Assembly: GCF_900291955.1 (NCBI RefSeq)
Contig: NZ_OLMR01000002.1
Location: 372,001-436,000 of the forward strand
Origin: Pseudoruminococcus massiliensis
GTDB lineage: Bacteria; Bacillota; Clostridia; Oscillospirales; Acutalibacteraceae
Length of the DNA stretch: 64,000 nt
Direction: 5' to 3'
A program made the translations under genes and the position numbers. The notes under the pieces were generated by a model, which saw only the letters and a program-made list of their open reading frames with translations, did not search any database and was not told where the DNA came from. Shown here in pieces: positions 26,541-35,691 of this stretch (position 1 is the stretch's first letter; the number at the start of each line of letters is the position of its first letter).

Positions 26541-27244
26541 TGGGCGCAATATTCAAAAGAGATTTTACATCATATTTCAATTCGGCAATAGGCTACATAA
26601 CTATGGCTGTATTTTTCTTTTTCAGCGGATTATATTTCTATACGACTTGCTTATATACAAAGACATCAGATATGTATTATGTTTTTCAATCTATGTTTTT
26701 GGTTATAATGTTTGTTATACCGCTTTTCACAATGAAGCTTTTCAGTGAGGAAAGAAAACAGAAAACCGACCAAGCTTTGCTTACTTCGCCGATAAGCATA
26801 ACAAGAATAGTTATAGGCAAATATCTTTCTGCAATAGCAATGTTTGCAATATGCTTATTGATATTTGTTGTTTTTGAGATAATTCTTGCTTTTATAGCAA
26901 CACCTTCGGTAGGAGTTATATTCGGAAATATTCTCGGACTTCTCCTTCTCGGAAGCTCACTCATATCAATCGGTATATTTGTTTCATCTCTTACAGAAAG
27001 TCAGGCTGTTGCGGCACTTGTTACTTTTGCGATTGAGTTTGTTATAAATATTTTAGATTCATTTGCTTCAACAGTTTCAAATGATTTCCTCAAGAATTTA
27101 CTTCTTGCATTCTCATTCCGAACAAGATATAACAATTTTGCACTTGGCCTTATTAACCTTGCAGATATGATATTCTATCTGAGCGTTACGGCACTATTCC
27201 TGTTCCTGACAATAAGAGTTATTGATAAACGCCGTTGGAGCTGA
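26540..27244 (+). CDS. ABC-2 permease, GldF-like
   Basis: 234 residues with six predicted membrane helices: helix 1 in IGYITMAVFFFFSGLY, and others around residues 55-75, 100-125, 135-160, 165-185 and 205-230. The layout is that of GldF-type ABC-2 permeases (MGAIFKRDFTSYFNSAIGY at the N-terminus). Starts one base inside the ATPase stop, so translation is coupled. Forms the membrane channel with the ATPase at 25599. Confidence 0.9.
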   Translation: MGAIFKRDFTSYFNSAIGYITMAVFFFFSGLYFYTTCLYTKTSDMYYVFQSMFLVIMFVIPLFTMKLFSEERKQKTDQALLTSPISITRIVIGKYLSAIAMFAICLLIFVVFEIILAFIATPSVGVIFGNILGLLLLGSSLISIGIFVSSLTESQAVAALVTFAIEFVINILDSFASTVSNDFLKNLLLAFSFRTRYNNFALGLINLADMIFYLSVTALFLFLTIRVIDKRRWS

Positions 27245-27282
27245 TTTAATCCATGCAGAACTCAGAAAGGTGATGAATATTT

Positions 27283-28914
27283 ATGAACAATGATGAAAAT
27301 AAAAAGGAACTTTCTGCCGAAGAAATTATCGAAGCAGAAAAGCCTGAAACAGAAAAAATTGAAATAAATAGTAAGTCGGAAGTTAAAGCTTATAATACAA
27401 ATAGTGATGGGCAAAACTCAAAGAAGAAAAAAACTAAATCTCCTAAAGCACCAAGACAAAAGATGTCTAAGGCAAGATTTAACCACACTATTGGGGCATT
27501 GGTGATAACCGCAGTTGTACTTGTTGCGACTATTTTGCTGAATGTTGTTGTTTCGCTTATGTCGGATAAGCTGCCAGGAATGAGCATAGACCTTACAAGT
27601 AAAGGTGCGTTTCAGCTTTCTGAAACTTCAATAAAGCTTGCACAAAATGTTAAGAAGGATTTGAAGATTACTTTCCTTGATGATAAGCAATCTTATCGTT
27701 CAAAGGCAAGCTCGAATACATACTATGCACAGGTTATGGCTATTGCTGAGGAATATGGCAAGTATAACAATAAGATTTCTGCGGAATATATCAGCATAGT
27801 TGATAATCCTAATTTTGAAAATAAATATCCGCAGGAAACTCTTAGTGCAGATAATATTATTGTTTCTTGTGGCGATAAGTATCGTATACTCGACCAATAC
27901 GATATTTTTAATGTCAAGAGCTATTACAGCACATACAGTTATATTGCCTCATCAAAGGCTGAGGAGGCTTTTGATGGTGCTATTCTTTCGGTGACAAGTA
28001 CAGAAAGCACAAAGCTTGCGATTGTTGAAGATAATTCAACAGAAGATTTCACATATTTTAAGAATATTCTTGAACAGAATAACTATGAGCTTGTCAGCGT
28101 AAAGCTTGAACAGGAAGATATTCCGAAAGATGCTAAGATGCTTATAGTTTTTACACCTGAAAAGGATTTCTCAAAGACAGCTGCAAAGAAAATTCGCACA
28201 TATCTTGAGAATAACAAAGAATATGGCAAGAATATGCTCTATATTCCAAGCTCAAAGACTTATAAAACGCCAAACCTTGATGAGGTTCTTTCTGATTGGG
28301 GAATTACAGTTGGTGACGGACTTGCATATGAGCTTGAGAGCAGTTCAGTATATGGCAGAAATATGTATGATGGAATACTTTGCTATATGGGAAGCAATGC
28401 TTTTACTTCAAAATTTGATGATAATTCCGCTCCTGTTATTTCCTCTTATGCAAGACCGATTACACTTGATTCCGATGCAGAAACTCAATCCTTGCTTCAA
28501 TATTCTTCTAAGTCGGGAGTTTGTCCGAGTGATGCAGATGATTCTTACGATTTCACAGGTAATGCAAAGGGAAATATAATTATTGCTGGTTATGGTGTAA
28601 ACGGAATTTTTGCTAATGATAAAAAGAGCAGTGATAAGATTTCAACAGTTTTTGTATTTGGTTCATCGACAATGTTTGAAAAGACAATTCTTGCTTCAAC
28701 ATATAGCGACCAAAAATATATACTTGCTATGCTGAGTGAATCTTGTGGCAGAGTAAACCAAGAGATATCAGTTGAGGCGAAAGAGCTTACACAATATGAT
28801 GTTCAAATAGATAATAATTCGGCATCAGTTATTGGCTTAGTTTGCTATGTCGGTTTGCCGATAGCGGTTATATGTGCAGGCTTGATAGTATTTGTAAAGA
28901 GAAGAAATAAATAA
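27283..28914 (+). CDS. GldG-like ABC auxiliary membrane protein
   Basis: 543 residues. A long charged, Lys-rich cytosolic N-terminus (1-65) is followed by a membrane helix (about 70-93), a large outer domain of the ABC_transp_aux/GldG type (about 100-490) and a C-terminal helix (about 515-536) with a short basic tail. GldG proteins pair with GldF permeases. The gene lies 38 bases after the permease and is followed by a strong terminator, so the three genes form one operon. Confidence 0.88.
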   Translation: MNNDENKKELSAEEIIEAEKPETEKIEINSKSEVKAYNTNSDGQNSKKKKTKSPKAPRQKMSKARFNHTIGALVITAVVLVATILLNVVVSLMSDKLPGMSIDLTSKGAFQLSETSIKLAQNVKKDLKITFLDDKQSYRSKASSNTYYAQVMAIAEEYGKYNNKISAEYISIVDNPNFENKYPQETLSADNIIVSCGDKYRILDQYDIFNVKSYYSTYSYIASSKAEEAFDGAILSVTSTESTKLAIVEDNSTEDFTYFKNILEQNNYELVSVKLEQEDIPKDAKMLIVFTPEKDFSKTAAKKIRTYLENNKEYGKNMLYIPSSKTYKTPNLDEVLSDWGITVGDGLAYELESSSVYGRNMYDGILCYMGSNAFTSKFDDNSAPVISSYARPITLDSDAETQSLLQYSSKSGVCPSDADDSYDFTGNAKGNIIIAGYGVNGIFANDKKSSDKISTVFVFGSSTMFEKTILASTYSDQKYILAMLSESCGRVNQEISVEAKELTQYDVQIDNNSASVIGLVCYVGLPIAVICAGLIVFVKRRNK

Positions 28915-28921
28915 AATTTTC

Positions 28922-28954
28922 ATTACCCGAACTGATATGGTTCGGGTAATTTTT
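28922..28954 (+). terminator. Terminator of the Gld-like operon
   Basis: ATTACCCGAAC pairs with GTTCGGGTAAT around TGATATG, followed by TTTTT. It lies 8 bases after the stop. Confidence 0.92.
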
Positions 28955-29006
28955 ATATTATTTGTAGAATTTTTACAGAACTGCTTAAAAATATAAAAGA
29001 GAGATA

Positions 29007-29036
29007 TAGACAAAATAAGGCAAATGGATTTATAAT
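29007..29036 (+). promoter_or_regulatory. Promoter of the esterase-acyltransferase operon
   Basis: TAGACA (29007-29012), an 18-base spacer and TATAAT (29031-29036), about 40 bases before the ATG at 29078. Confidence 0.72.
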
Positions 29037-29077
29037 ATTGTTTAAAAGCAGATTTTAATATATGGGAGAAATTGCTA

Positions 29078-29956
29078 ATGAAAAGCGATTTTATAAAAAA
29101 TTTTTTAAAAACAGCTCAACCGATAGTTAATCGAATACCATTGATGAACCAAAGGTCGTATCAAACGACATTTTTCACGCTAAAACCTCTACCCTCTGAT
29201 GTAATATATGATGAGATAGAGGACTTTTCGTATAAAGCAGAATGGGTAATACCTCCTGAGGAGGACCCCGAAAAGGTAATTTTCTATACGCACGGCGGTG
29301 GCTATGGTATGGGAGATTTAATTTCATCAAGGGCATTGATTGCACCAATCGCAAAAAAGACAGGAATACGAGTTTTTTCGTTTGAGTATCGTCTTGCTCC
29401 GGAACATCCCTTCCCTGCCGCCTTCGATGATGCAAAGAAAGCTTATGAATATGTTCTTGGACAAGGATATTCCCCAGGAAATATTATTGCCTTTGGAGAA
29501 TCAGCAGGCGGAGGCTTGGCGGTTTCTAATATTCTTAGGCTTATTGCAGAGGGAAAGGAAGCTCCTAAGTGTCTTGTGACTATTTCACCTTGGAGCGACC
29601 TCACTGCAACTGGTCAGACATATTTCCTCAATGAAGATAAAGACCCATTATTGCGTGGAAAATATCTGAAAAGACTTGCGGATTCATATGTCGGAGATGA
29701 TTCGCCACTTAACCCTTATATCTCCCCCGCCTTTGCAAGCTATGATGATAGATTTCCACCGACACTTATTCAGGCTGGCAGTGACGAGGTTTTGCTTGAT
29801 GACTCAAAGCTTCTTTATAATGCTATGAAAGATGGCGGAGTTGATGTCGATATAGAAATTTATCCGAAGATGTGGCATGTCTTTCATATCTGGCAGATTG
29901 AGGAATCAGATAAGGCAATTACTGCGATTGACGAATTTATTAAAAGAAAGGTGTAG
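29078..29956 (+). CDS. Alpha/beta hydrolase, hormone-sensitive-lipase family esterase
   Basis: 292 residues, cytosolic with no signal peptide. The oxyanion motif THGGGYGMG and the nucleophile elbow GESAGGG are the HSL (family IV) signatures; the catalytic acid is expected in SDEVLLDDS and the histidine in MWHVFHIW. It hydrolyses short acyl esters; the natural substrate is unknown. I start at ATG 29078 and not at the in-frame TTG two codons earlier, since GGGAG is 9 bases upstream of the ATG. It is followed after 3 bases by an acyltransferase-like gene, which suggests a shared acyl-ester pathway. Confidence 0.88.
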   Translation: MKSDFIKNFLKTAQPIVNRIPLMNQRSYQTTFFTLKPLPSDVIYDEIEDFSYKAEWVIPPEEDPEKVIFYTHGGGYGMGDLISSRALIAPIAKKTGIRVFSFEYRLAPEHPFPAAFDDAKKAYEYVLGQGYSPGNIIAFGESAGGGLAVSNILRLIAEGKEAPKCLVTISPWSDLTATGQTYFLNEDKDPLLRGKYLKRLADSYVGDDSPLNPYISPAFASYDDRFPPTLIQAGSDEVLLDDSKLLYNAMKDGGVDVDIEIYPKMWHVFHIWQIEESDKAITAIDEFIKRKV

Positions 29957-29959
29957 CTT

Positions 29960-31249
29960 ATGGCTGACACAAGAAAAGCGTGGTATCGCTTAGATAATGC
30001 CGCAAAAATATATCCTGCTGTAAGAACTCAGAAATGGTCTGGAAATTTCAGGGTTTCTGTAAGCTTAAAAGAAAAAGTTGATATGAAAATTCTTGAAAAG
30101 GCTCTTGCTGATACGGCGGAAAGACTTGTTAGCCTTAGGTTGAACTTACACAGAGGATTCTTTTGGTATTATTTAGAGGATAGCGGTGAGAGTGTAAAAG
30201 CAACTGAAGATGTGCGAAATCCTTGTGCGAGATTCGGCGGAAAACGCAATCGAGAAAAGCCCTGCCGTATTCGTGTTTATGAAAATAGAATTGCACTTGA
30301 GATTTTTCATGTACTTGCGGACGGCACAGGTGCTATGAATATCCTCAAAACGCTTACTGCACGATATATTACGCTTAAATATGGCGAAAAGATTCCTGCG
30401 GAGAATGGTATTATTGATATTAATTCTGAACCTGATAAAGAGGAAATGGAGGACGCATTTAAGCGTTATGCGAGATTTAAGGCGGTTAAAAGCCGTCAGG
30501 AGCTAAAGGGCTATCATTTTAAGGGAACTAAGCTAAAACCGCATGATATAAATATTATTACTGGGCTTATGTCGGCAAGTCACATACACTCTATTTCTAA
30601 ATCTTATAAGGTTACTGTGACCGAATTTATAACAGCACTTATGATTTATTCGTTTATGCAGTGTCAGAGCGAAAGTAAATGCTATGTTGAAAAGCCTGTG
30701 AAAATCAGCGTTCCGATAAATCTTAGGAAGATTTATCCGAGCAAAACTTTAAGGAATTTTGCGTTATATATAAATCCTGGAATAGAGCCGAGATATGGAG
30801 AATTTACCCTTGAGGAAATTATTGAAGATGTTCACCATTTTATGAGAATGAATAACAAGGAAAAGTATCTCAATGCGATTATGTGTAAAAATCTTAGTGA
30901 TGAGATGAACCCTATAACAAGAGTTGTTCCTCTTTTTATAAAAAATATTGTTATGAGAATTGCCTTTAATATGTATGGAGAAAATCTGGTTTCTTCTACT
31001 TTTTCAAATCTTGGTATGGTAAAGGTTCCTGATGAAATGGGAAAATATATAGACCATTTTGATTTTGTCTTTGGTCGCTTTAAGCGTGATATGCCAAGTG
31101 TTGCTGCGGCAAGCTTTGGAGATAAGCTTTGCATTTCGTGGAGCAGTGGAATTGTAGAAAAAGATGTTGAACGCAGATTTTTTACGGAATTGGTAAAAAT
31201 GGGTGTTCATGTTAAGCTTGAGAGCAATTTTTATCCTATAAATAATTGA
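29960..31249 (+). CDS. Alcohol acetyltransferase / condensation-domain-like protein
   Basis: 429 residues of the CoA-dependent acyltransferase superfamily. The catalytic HxxxDG motif is HVLADGTG (His near residue 117), and a second conserved block VPINLRKIYPSKTLRNF is typical of alcohol-O-acetyltransferase/WES-like enzymes. It probably transfers an acyl group from CoA to an alcohol or lipid. Its stop lies 17 bases before a zinc-ribbon membrane protein, and the esterase precedes it, so the three form a conserved-looking unit. Exact substrate unknown. Confidence 0.75.
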   Translation: MADTRKAWYRLDNAAKIYPAVRTQKWSGNFRVSVSLKEKVDMKILEKALADTAERLVSLRLNLHRGFFWYYLEDSGESVKATEDVRNPCARFGGKRNREKPCRIRVYENRIALEIFHVLADGTGAMNILKTLTARYITLKYGEKIPAENGIIDINSEPDKEEMEDAFKRYARFKAVKSRQELKGYHFKGTKLKPHDINIITGLMSASHIHSISKSYKVTVTEFITALMIYSFMQCQSESKCYVEKPVKISVPINLRKIYPSKTLRNFALYINPGIEPRYGEFTLEEIIEDVHHFMRMNNKEKYLNAIMCKNLSDEMNPITRVVPLFIKNIVMRIAFNMYGENLVSSTFSNLGMVKVPDEMGKYIDHFDFVFGRFKRDMPSVAAASFGDKLCISWSSGIVEKDVERRFFTELVKMGVHVKLESNFYPINN

Positions 31250-31266
31250 GGAAAGGAAGCTTTTGA

Positions 31267-31977
31267 ATGTCTTATTGCGTAAACTGCGGGGTAGAGCTTA
31301 ATTCAAATGAAAAGCGTTGTCCGCTTTGCTCAACACCTGTAATAAATCCGAATATCGACAACAAACAAATGGATTTGCCACCGTATCCGCCGAAAAGTGA
31401 ATTTATAGTTGAAAGAAAAATTAAGAATACAACTGCTTTGTTGATTTCAGTAGTGCTGTTAGTTCCTCTCTTAGTATGTCCATTATGCGATTATCTTGTA
31501 ACTGGGAATATCTCATGGTCACTATATGCGATTTTGGGAATAGTGCTTGGATGGATATTGATAGTCCCGCCTATAATCATGCGTCATGATATAATAATAA
31601 AATGTGCTTGGCTGGATTTTTTCTCGATACTATTATTCCTATATTTAGTAAATATGATTACACCGACAAAGTCAGATTGGTTTGATGCCCTTTCTTTGCC
31701 AATAGTGTGTTTACTGATGATTATGCTTATGATTATATTGATATTGTGCAAGATTTTTCGTCCAAGACCTATAACTATAATTGCTTTATCAATCTTTATG
31801 CTTGGGTTATTTACTGTGGCGGTTGATATTTTTACAAATCTATTCTTAGGCAAGGGGATTACAGCTTATTGGTCTTTGCCAGCTATAATTGCTTGTACGG
31901 CAATAACAATATTGTTATTGGTAGTTTCAAGACTGGCTAAGTTGAAAGCTATAATCAGAAAAAAGATGCATATTTAA
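31267..31977 (+). CDS. Zinc-ribbon membrane protein (DUF6320-like)
   Basis: 236 residues. An N-terminal zinc ribbon (YCVNCGVELNSNEKRCPLC) precedes six hydrophobic helices between residues 58 and 230. From memory this is the DUF6320 layout, and such genes tend to lie beside alcohol acetyltransferase-like and esterase genes, as here. Function unknown; the cytosolic zinc ribbon might couple the membrane part to the two enzymes. A terminator at 32098-32130 follows. Confidence 0.78.
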   Translation: MSYCVNCGVELNSNEKRCPLCSTPVINPNIDNKQMDLPPYPPKSEFIVERKIKNTTALLISVVLLVPLLVCPLCDYLVTGNISWSLYAILGIVLGWILIVPPIIMRHDIIIKCAWLDFFSILLFLYLVNMITPTKSDWFDALSLPIVCLLMIMLMIILILCKIFRPRPITIIALSIFMLGLFTVAVDIFTNLFLGKGITAYWSLPAIIACTAITILLLVVSRLAKLKAIIRKKMHI

Positions 31978-32097
31978 TGGAAATTTAAGTTAAAATTAAG
32001 GTTGGGATAATATAATCTTAGACATTAAGAGGAACAACAAAGATTTTGTTGTTAATTTAGATTACTTCGGCACTATTGCTGCAAAATACACCCCTTC

Positions 32098-32130
32098 AAA
32101 AAGCCTATGGTTAAAACCACAGGCTTTTTT
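32098..32130 (+). terminator. Terminator after the esterase-acyltransferase operon
   Basis: AAAAAGCCTATGG pairs with CCACAGGCTTTTTT around TTAAAA. It lies about 120 bases after the stop, before the repeat block begins; the intervening 31978-32097 region is AT-rich with no visible gene. Confidence 0.88.
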
Positions 32131-32189
32131 GTTTTTTGGTTGCACTGACTATATAAAATGTGATATAACTAAATTATAAGATAGTAGTA

Positions 32190-32870
32190 AGTTACCCTAA
32201 GATACTTAAAATTTAGGCGGAGTGCCTTCGCTCTCAAGACGCGGAATCGCTCGGCGAGCCTCGCTCGACACTCGCAAGGTAAGTTTGTTGACGCGGTTGG
32301 ATAAACTACCACTTAGCTAACAAACTATCCTTAGACACTTAAAGTTTAGGTCAAGCCTTTTCTACACCAGCTTTGCTGGTGAAAACTGCTTGCGGTTTCC
32401 AAAGGTAGTCACCTACGGCAGAGCCTTTGGTGGGTTTTAAGGGCGAAACCCTTAACCTGTATTTCTTTCTAAGTGCGAACTTTGTTCGCACTTTAATTAC
32501 TAATGTTGATAACGATAGAAAATTAAGCGGTGGACGAAGTCCACCGCTTTAGGAGCAAAGAATGTTAAGGGCTTTGCCCTTAAAACCCATGAGGGACTCC
32601 GTCCCTCAACCCTGCGAGCCTTTGAAAAGGCTCGAGCGAAACTTTTAATTGTCTTGGGAAAATTTGCTAACTAATCGGTAGTTCATTGGTAATTTCGTTA
32701 TCCGCGGTAACAGATTTCCCTAATCAACTACGAGCGAGACTTGTCGAGCGATTCCGCGTCTTGACAGCGGCGGCACGCCGTCTCGAGCGAAACTTTTTAG
32801 TGTCTAAGATATGTGCATTAGCTAATTGGGAGTTCATTGGTGATTATTTCATTAGAGTCTTATGTGGAAA
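32190..32870. repeat. Large repeat block with a full-length palindrome-mosaic element
   Basis: 32195-32340 is a reversed copy of the second module (GGCGGAGTGCC..CAAGACGCGGAATCGC..TTAGCTAACAAAC). 32341-32646 is a full-length element with its ends (AAAGTTTAGGTC / GAGCGAAACTTTT). It holds extra cassettes not present in other full copies, CACCAGCTTTGCTGGTG and the GTAGTCACCTACGGC block, plus stems GTGCGAACTTTGTTCGCAC, GCGGTGGACGAAGTCCACCGC, TAAGGGCTTTGCCCTTA and GAGGGACTCCGTCCCTC. From 32647 one forward second module follows and stops about 60 bases before recG. Confidence 0.92.
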
Positions 32871-32883
32871 TGGGGTAGGAAAT

Positions 32884-34917
32884 ATGTCACTTTTTAGTAT
32901 GAAAATTACAGAGTTGCCAAAAATTGGGCCTAAAACAGCCACACTCTATGAAAGGCTTGGTGTTCATTCTGTCGGCGAGCTTATCAGAATGTATCCGAGA
33001 ACATATGAGGATTTGAGTAATCCCGTTTCTATTTCTGAGGCTCAATCTGGCGAAACAGTCTGCATAAAGGCTCATATTGTAGGAAACAATCCGCCTGTAA
33101 GAGTTCGTGGAGGTATGATTATCTATAAGATTACTGTCAGCGATGACGAAAGTCAGATGACAATTACTTTTTTTAATCAACAGTATATGTATGATAAATT
33201 AAAGTATGGCGGAGAATTCCTGTTTTATGGCGTATTTAAGAAAAATATAAATAATTTTGAGATGGCATCACCTGTTGTTTTATCGACAGAAAGTGATGCG
33301 ATAATTCACCCTATATATAAACAAACTGGTACGCTGACTTCACGCAAAATAGAAGTTGCTATGCGTGAGGCCTTAAAGTGTTTGCCCGAAAAAACAAACG
33401 ACCCTATTCCAGAAAATATAAGAGAGGAATTTGGGCTTTGCTCACTTGATTTTGCAATAAGAAATATACACTTTCCAGCGGATATAAAAGCTCTCGAAAC
33501 CGCTAAAAAGCGACTTACCTTTGAGGAACTTCTTGTGCTTCAGCTTGGAATGATTTTTAGAAAAAATTCCGTAAAAAAAGAAACCCCTCATAAAATTACT
33601 CAGGATTTTACGGAGGATTTTTATAAGCTATTGAGTTTTTCGCCGACATCAGCACAAAAAAGAGCGATTTCGGAATGTATATTAGATATGAAAACTGACA
33701 AGCCTATGACCAGATTGGTTCAGGGAGATGTTGGCTCAGGAAAAACGGCTGTCGGTGCTGCTTGTTGCTATACAGCGGTAAAGAACGGACTGCAATGTGC
33801 TTTTATGGCTCCGACAGAGCTTCTTGCAACACAGCACTATAATTCTCTTTGTCAGCTTTTTGAAAATAGCGGAATAAATATAGCACTACTTACAGGCTCG
33901 CTCACAGCAGCTAAAAAAAGAGCTGTGTATTCAGCGTTGAAAAGTGGTGAAGTTGATATAGCCGTCGGAACTCACGCTTTATTTTCAAAGGGAGTGGAAT
34001 TTAATCGGCTTGGACTTATTATAACAGACGAACAGCACCGTTTTGGTGTTGCGCAAAGAGCCGAACTTCTTGAAAAGGGCGAAAGTCCGCATTTGCTTGT
34101 TATGTCGGCAACGCCTATTCCGAGAACACTTGCACTTATGATTTTCGGCGATTTGGATTTATCCATTCTTGATGAGCTTCCGCCCGGCAGACAGAAAATT
34201 TCTACATATTTAATAGATTCAACAATAAGACCTCGTGCATTGAACTTTATGAAAAAGCATATCAATAATGGCAATCAATGCTATATTGTTTGTCCGCTTG
34301 TTGAGGAAAATGATACCAATATGGCAAGCGTTGAGGAATATGCTGAAAGACTGAAAGACACTGCTTTAGGCTCTTGCAGAATTGCTGTTTTGCATGGTAA
34401 AATGAAAACCTCTAAAAAAGACGAGATTATGACGGAGTTTAAGAATGGAAATATTGATGTTCTTGTATCAACAACCGTAATCGAGGTCGGCGTTGATGTG
34501 CCTAATGCTGTTATTATGATGATTGAAAATGCGGAAAGATTCGGACTTTCACAGTTACATCAGCTTAGAGGCAGAGTTGGTCGTGGAACGGTGAAAAGCC
34601 ACTGCATACTTGTTTCTGATGCACAGAACGAAGGAACTCTTGAACGCTTGAAGATTATGTGTAAGACGAATGATGGTTTTAAGCTTGCGGACGAGGATTT
34701 GCGTATGCGTGGGCCAGGTGATTTCTTTGGTTCAAGACAGCATGGATTGCCCGATTTGAAGATAGCAGGGCTTTCGAGTATGGTTTCTATAAATGATGCA
34801 AAAGAGGCCGCCGAAATGATTATTGCAGATGACCCGACGCTTTCCGAAAAACAGCATAAACCACTTGCTTTTGAGGTTAAGAGATTGTTTTCAAGCGTTG
34901 GCGGTACGCTGAATTAA
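32884..34917 (+). CDS. recG: ATP-dependent DNA helicase RecG
   Basis: RecG remodels stalled replication forks and branched recombination intermediates. It has the N-terminal wedge/OB region (to about residue 220), Walker A VQGDVGSGKTAVGAAC, the DEQHRFGVAQR box, the second helicase lobe (DVLVSTTVIEVGVDVPNA) and the TRG wedge motif near GRVGRG. 677 residues is normal. I start at ATG 32884 (MSLFSMKITELPKIGPKTA, the usual RecG start) behind a GGGGTAGGA site; an upstream in-frame extension from 32686 would be translated from repeat DNA and is not credible. A GNAT gene follows after 26 bases. Confidence 0.95.
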   Translation: MSLFSMKITELPKIGPKTATLYERLGVHSVGELIRMYPRTYEDLSNPVSISEAQSGETVCIKAHIVGNNPPVRVRGGMIIYKITVSDDESQMTITFFNQQYMYDKLKYGGEFLFYGVFKKNINNFEMASPVVLSTESDAIIHPIYKQTGTLTSRKIEVAMREALKCLPEKTNDPIPENIREEFGLCSLDFAIRNIHFPADIKALETAKKRLTFEELLVLQLGMIFRKNSVKKETPHKITQDFTEDFYKLLSFSPTSAQKRAISECILDMKTDKPMTRLVQGDVGSGKTAVGAACCYTAVKNGLQCAFMAPTELLATQHYNSLCQLFENSGINIALLTGSLTAAKKRAVYSALKSGEVDIAVGTHALFSKGVEFNRLGLIITDEQHRFGVAQRAELLEKGESPHLLVMSATPIPRTLALMIFGDLDLSILDELPPGRQKISTYLIDSTIRPRALNFMKKHINNGNQCYIVCPLVEENDTNMASVEEYAERLKDTALGSCRIAVLHGKMKTSKKDEIMTEFKNGNIDVLVSTTVIEVGVDVPNAVIMMIENAERFGLSQLHQLRGRVGRGTVKSHCILVSDAQNEGTLERLKIMCKTNDGFKLADEDLRMRGPGDFFGSRQHGLPDLKIAGLSSMVSINDAKEAAEMIIADDPTLSEKQHKPLAFEVKRLFSSVGGTLN

Positions 34918-34943
34918 GATTTATTTTTTATAAAGGTGATAAT

Positions 34944-35441
34944 ATGAAAATCAGAAAAGCTGATATAAACGATGTTGAAAAAATGCTTGAAATATATAAC
35001 TATGAGGTTGTAAATGGAGTTGCGACTTTAGATATAAAGCCAAAAGTTCTTGAGGAATGGACGGTGTGGTTTAATAAGCATAGCAACAATCACCCTATAA
35101 TTGTAGCTGAAGATGATGAAGTTATGGGTTATGCCTCTTTATCAGAATATCGTGAAAAAGAGGCTTATAGCTCAACGGTTGAATTGTCGGTATATGTTGG
35201 TCACGAATATAGAAATCGTGGAGTTGCAACGGAGCTTATGAAAAATATTATTGAAATTGCAAAAAATGACGATACTATACATATGATAGTTTCTGTCATA
35301 ACCAGCGGAAATGAGGCAAGTAAAAAGCTTCATAAGAAGTTTGGCTTTAATTTTTGCGGAACGATACACGAGGTCGGCTATAAGAAAGGAAAGTTTCAAG
35401 ATATAGATAATTATGAATTGATATTATCAGAGAGAATTTAG
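34944..35441 (+). CDS. GNAT acetyltransferase, phosphinothricin-acetyltransferase-like
   Basis: 165 residues. Acetyl-CoA binding motif A is VYVGHEYRNRGVATELM, followed by a conserved block ASKKLHKKFGFNFCGTIHEVG and KKGKFQDIDNYELIL. These match the PAT/MddA branch of N-acetyltransferases, which act on methionine derivatives or phosphinothricin-like compounds. The substrate here is not known. It lies 26 bases after recG on the same strand, with a GGTGATA ribosome site, and may be read from the recG promoter. Confidence 0.85.
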   Translation: MKIRKADINDVEKMLEIYNYEVVNGVATLDIKPKVLEEWTVWFNKHSNNHPIIVAEDDEVMGYASLSEYREKEAYSSTVELSVYVGHEYRNRGVATELMKNIIEIAKNDDTIHMIVSVITSGNEASKKLHKKFGFNFCGTIHEVGYKKGKFQDIDNYELILSERI

Positions 35442-35449
35442 TTAATGCA

Positions 35450-35685
35450 CTTCCCTAAGATACTCAAAAGTTTAGGCCAAGCCTTTTTAAAGGCCTGACC
35501 TAAACTTTTAAATGTATTAGATGAGCTTGTTAGCCAATCGGTAGTTCATTGCTAATCTCTTCGACTGCGTCAATAATATTCGTTTATCAATGTCGAGCGA
35601 TTCCGCGTCTTGACGGCGGAGGCACTCCGCCTTGACCTAAATTTTAAGTGTCTAAAATAAGTGTATTAGCTAAGCGACATTTTTA
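35450..35685. repeat. Repeat block between the acetyltransferase and rpoD
   Basis: A short inverted pair TTAGGCCAAGCCTTTTTAAAGGCCTGACCTAA (stem halves at about 35471 and 35489) is followed by one second-module copy: GTTAGCCAATCGGTAG, GCGATTCCGCGTCTTGACG and GCGGAGGCACTCCGC. It ends about 15 bases before the rpoD stop and fills the gap between two convergent genes. Confidence 0.85.
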
Positions 35686-35691
35686 GAAAAT

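Noticed and set aside
32686-32883. N-terminal extension of RecG to 32686
   Set aside because: The added residues are read from repeat DNA and do not resemble RecG, while the ATG at 32884 has a ribosome site and the typical RecG start.
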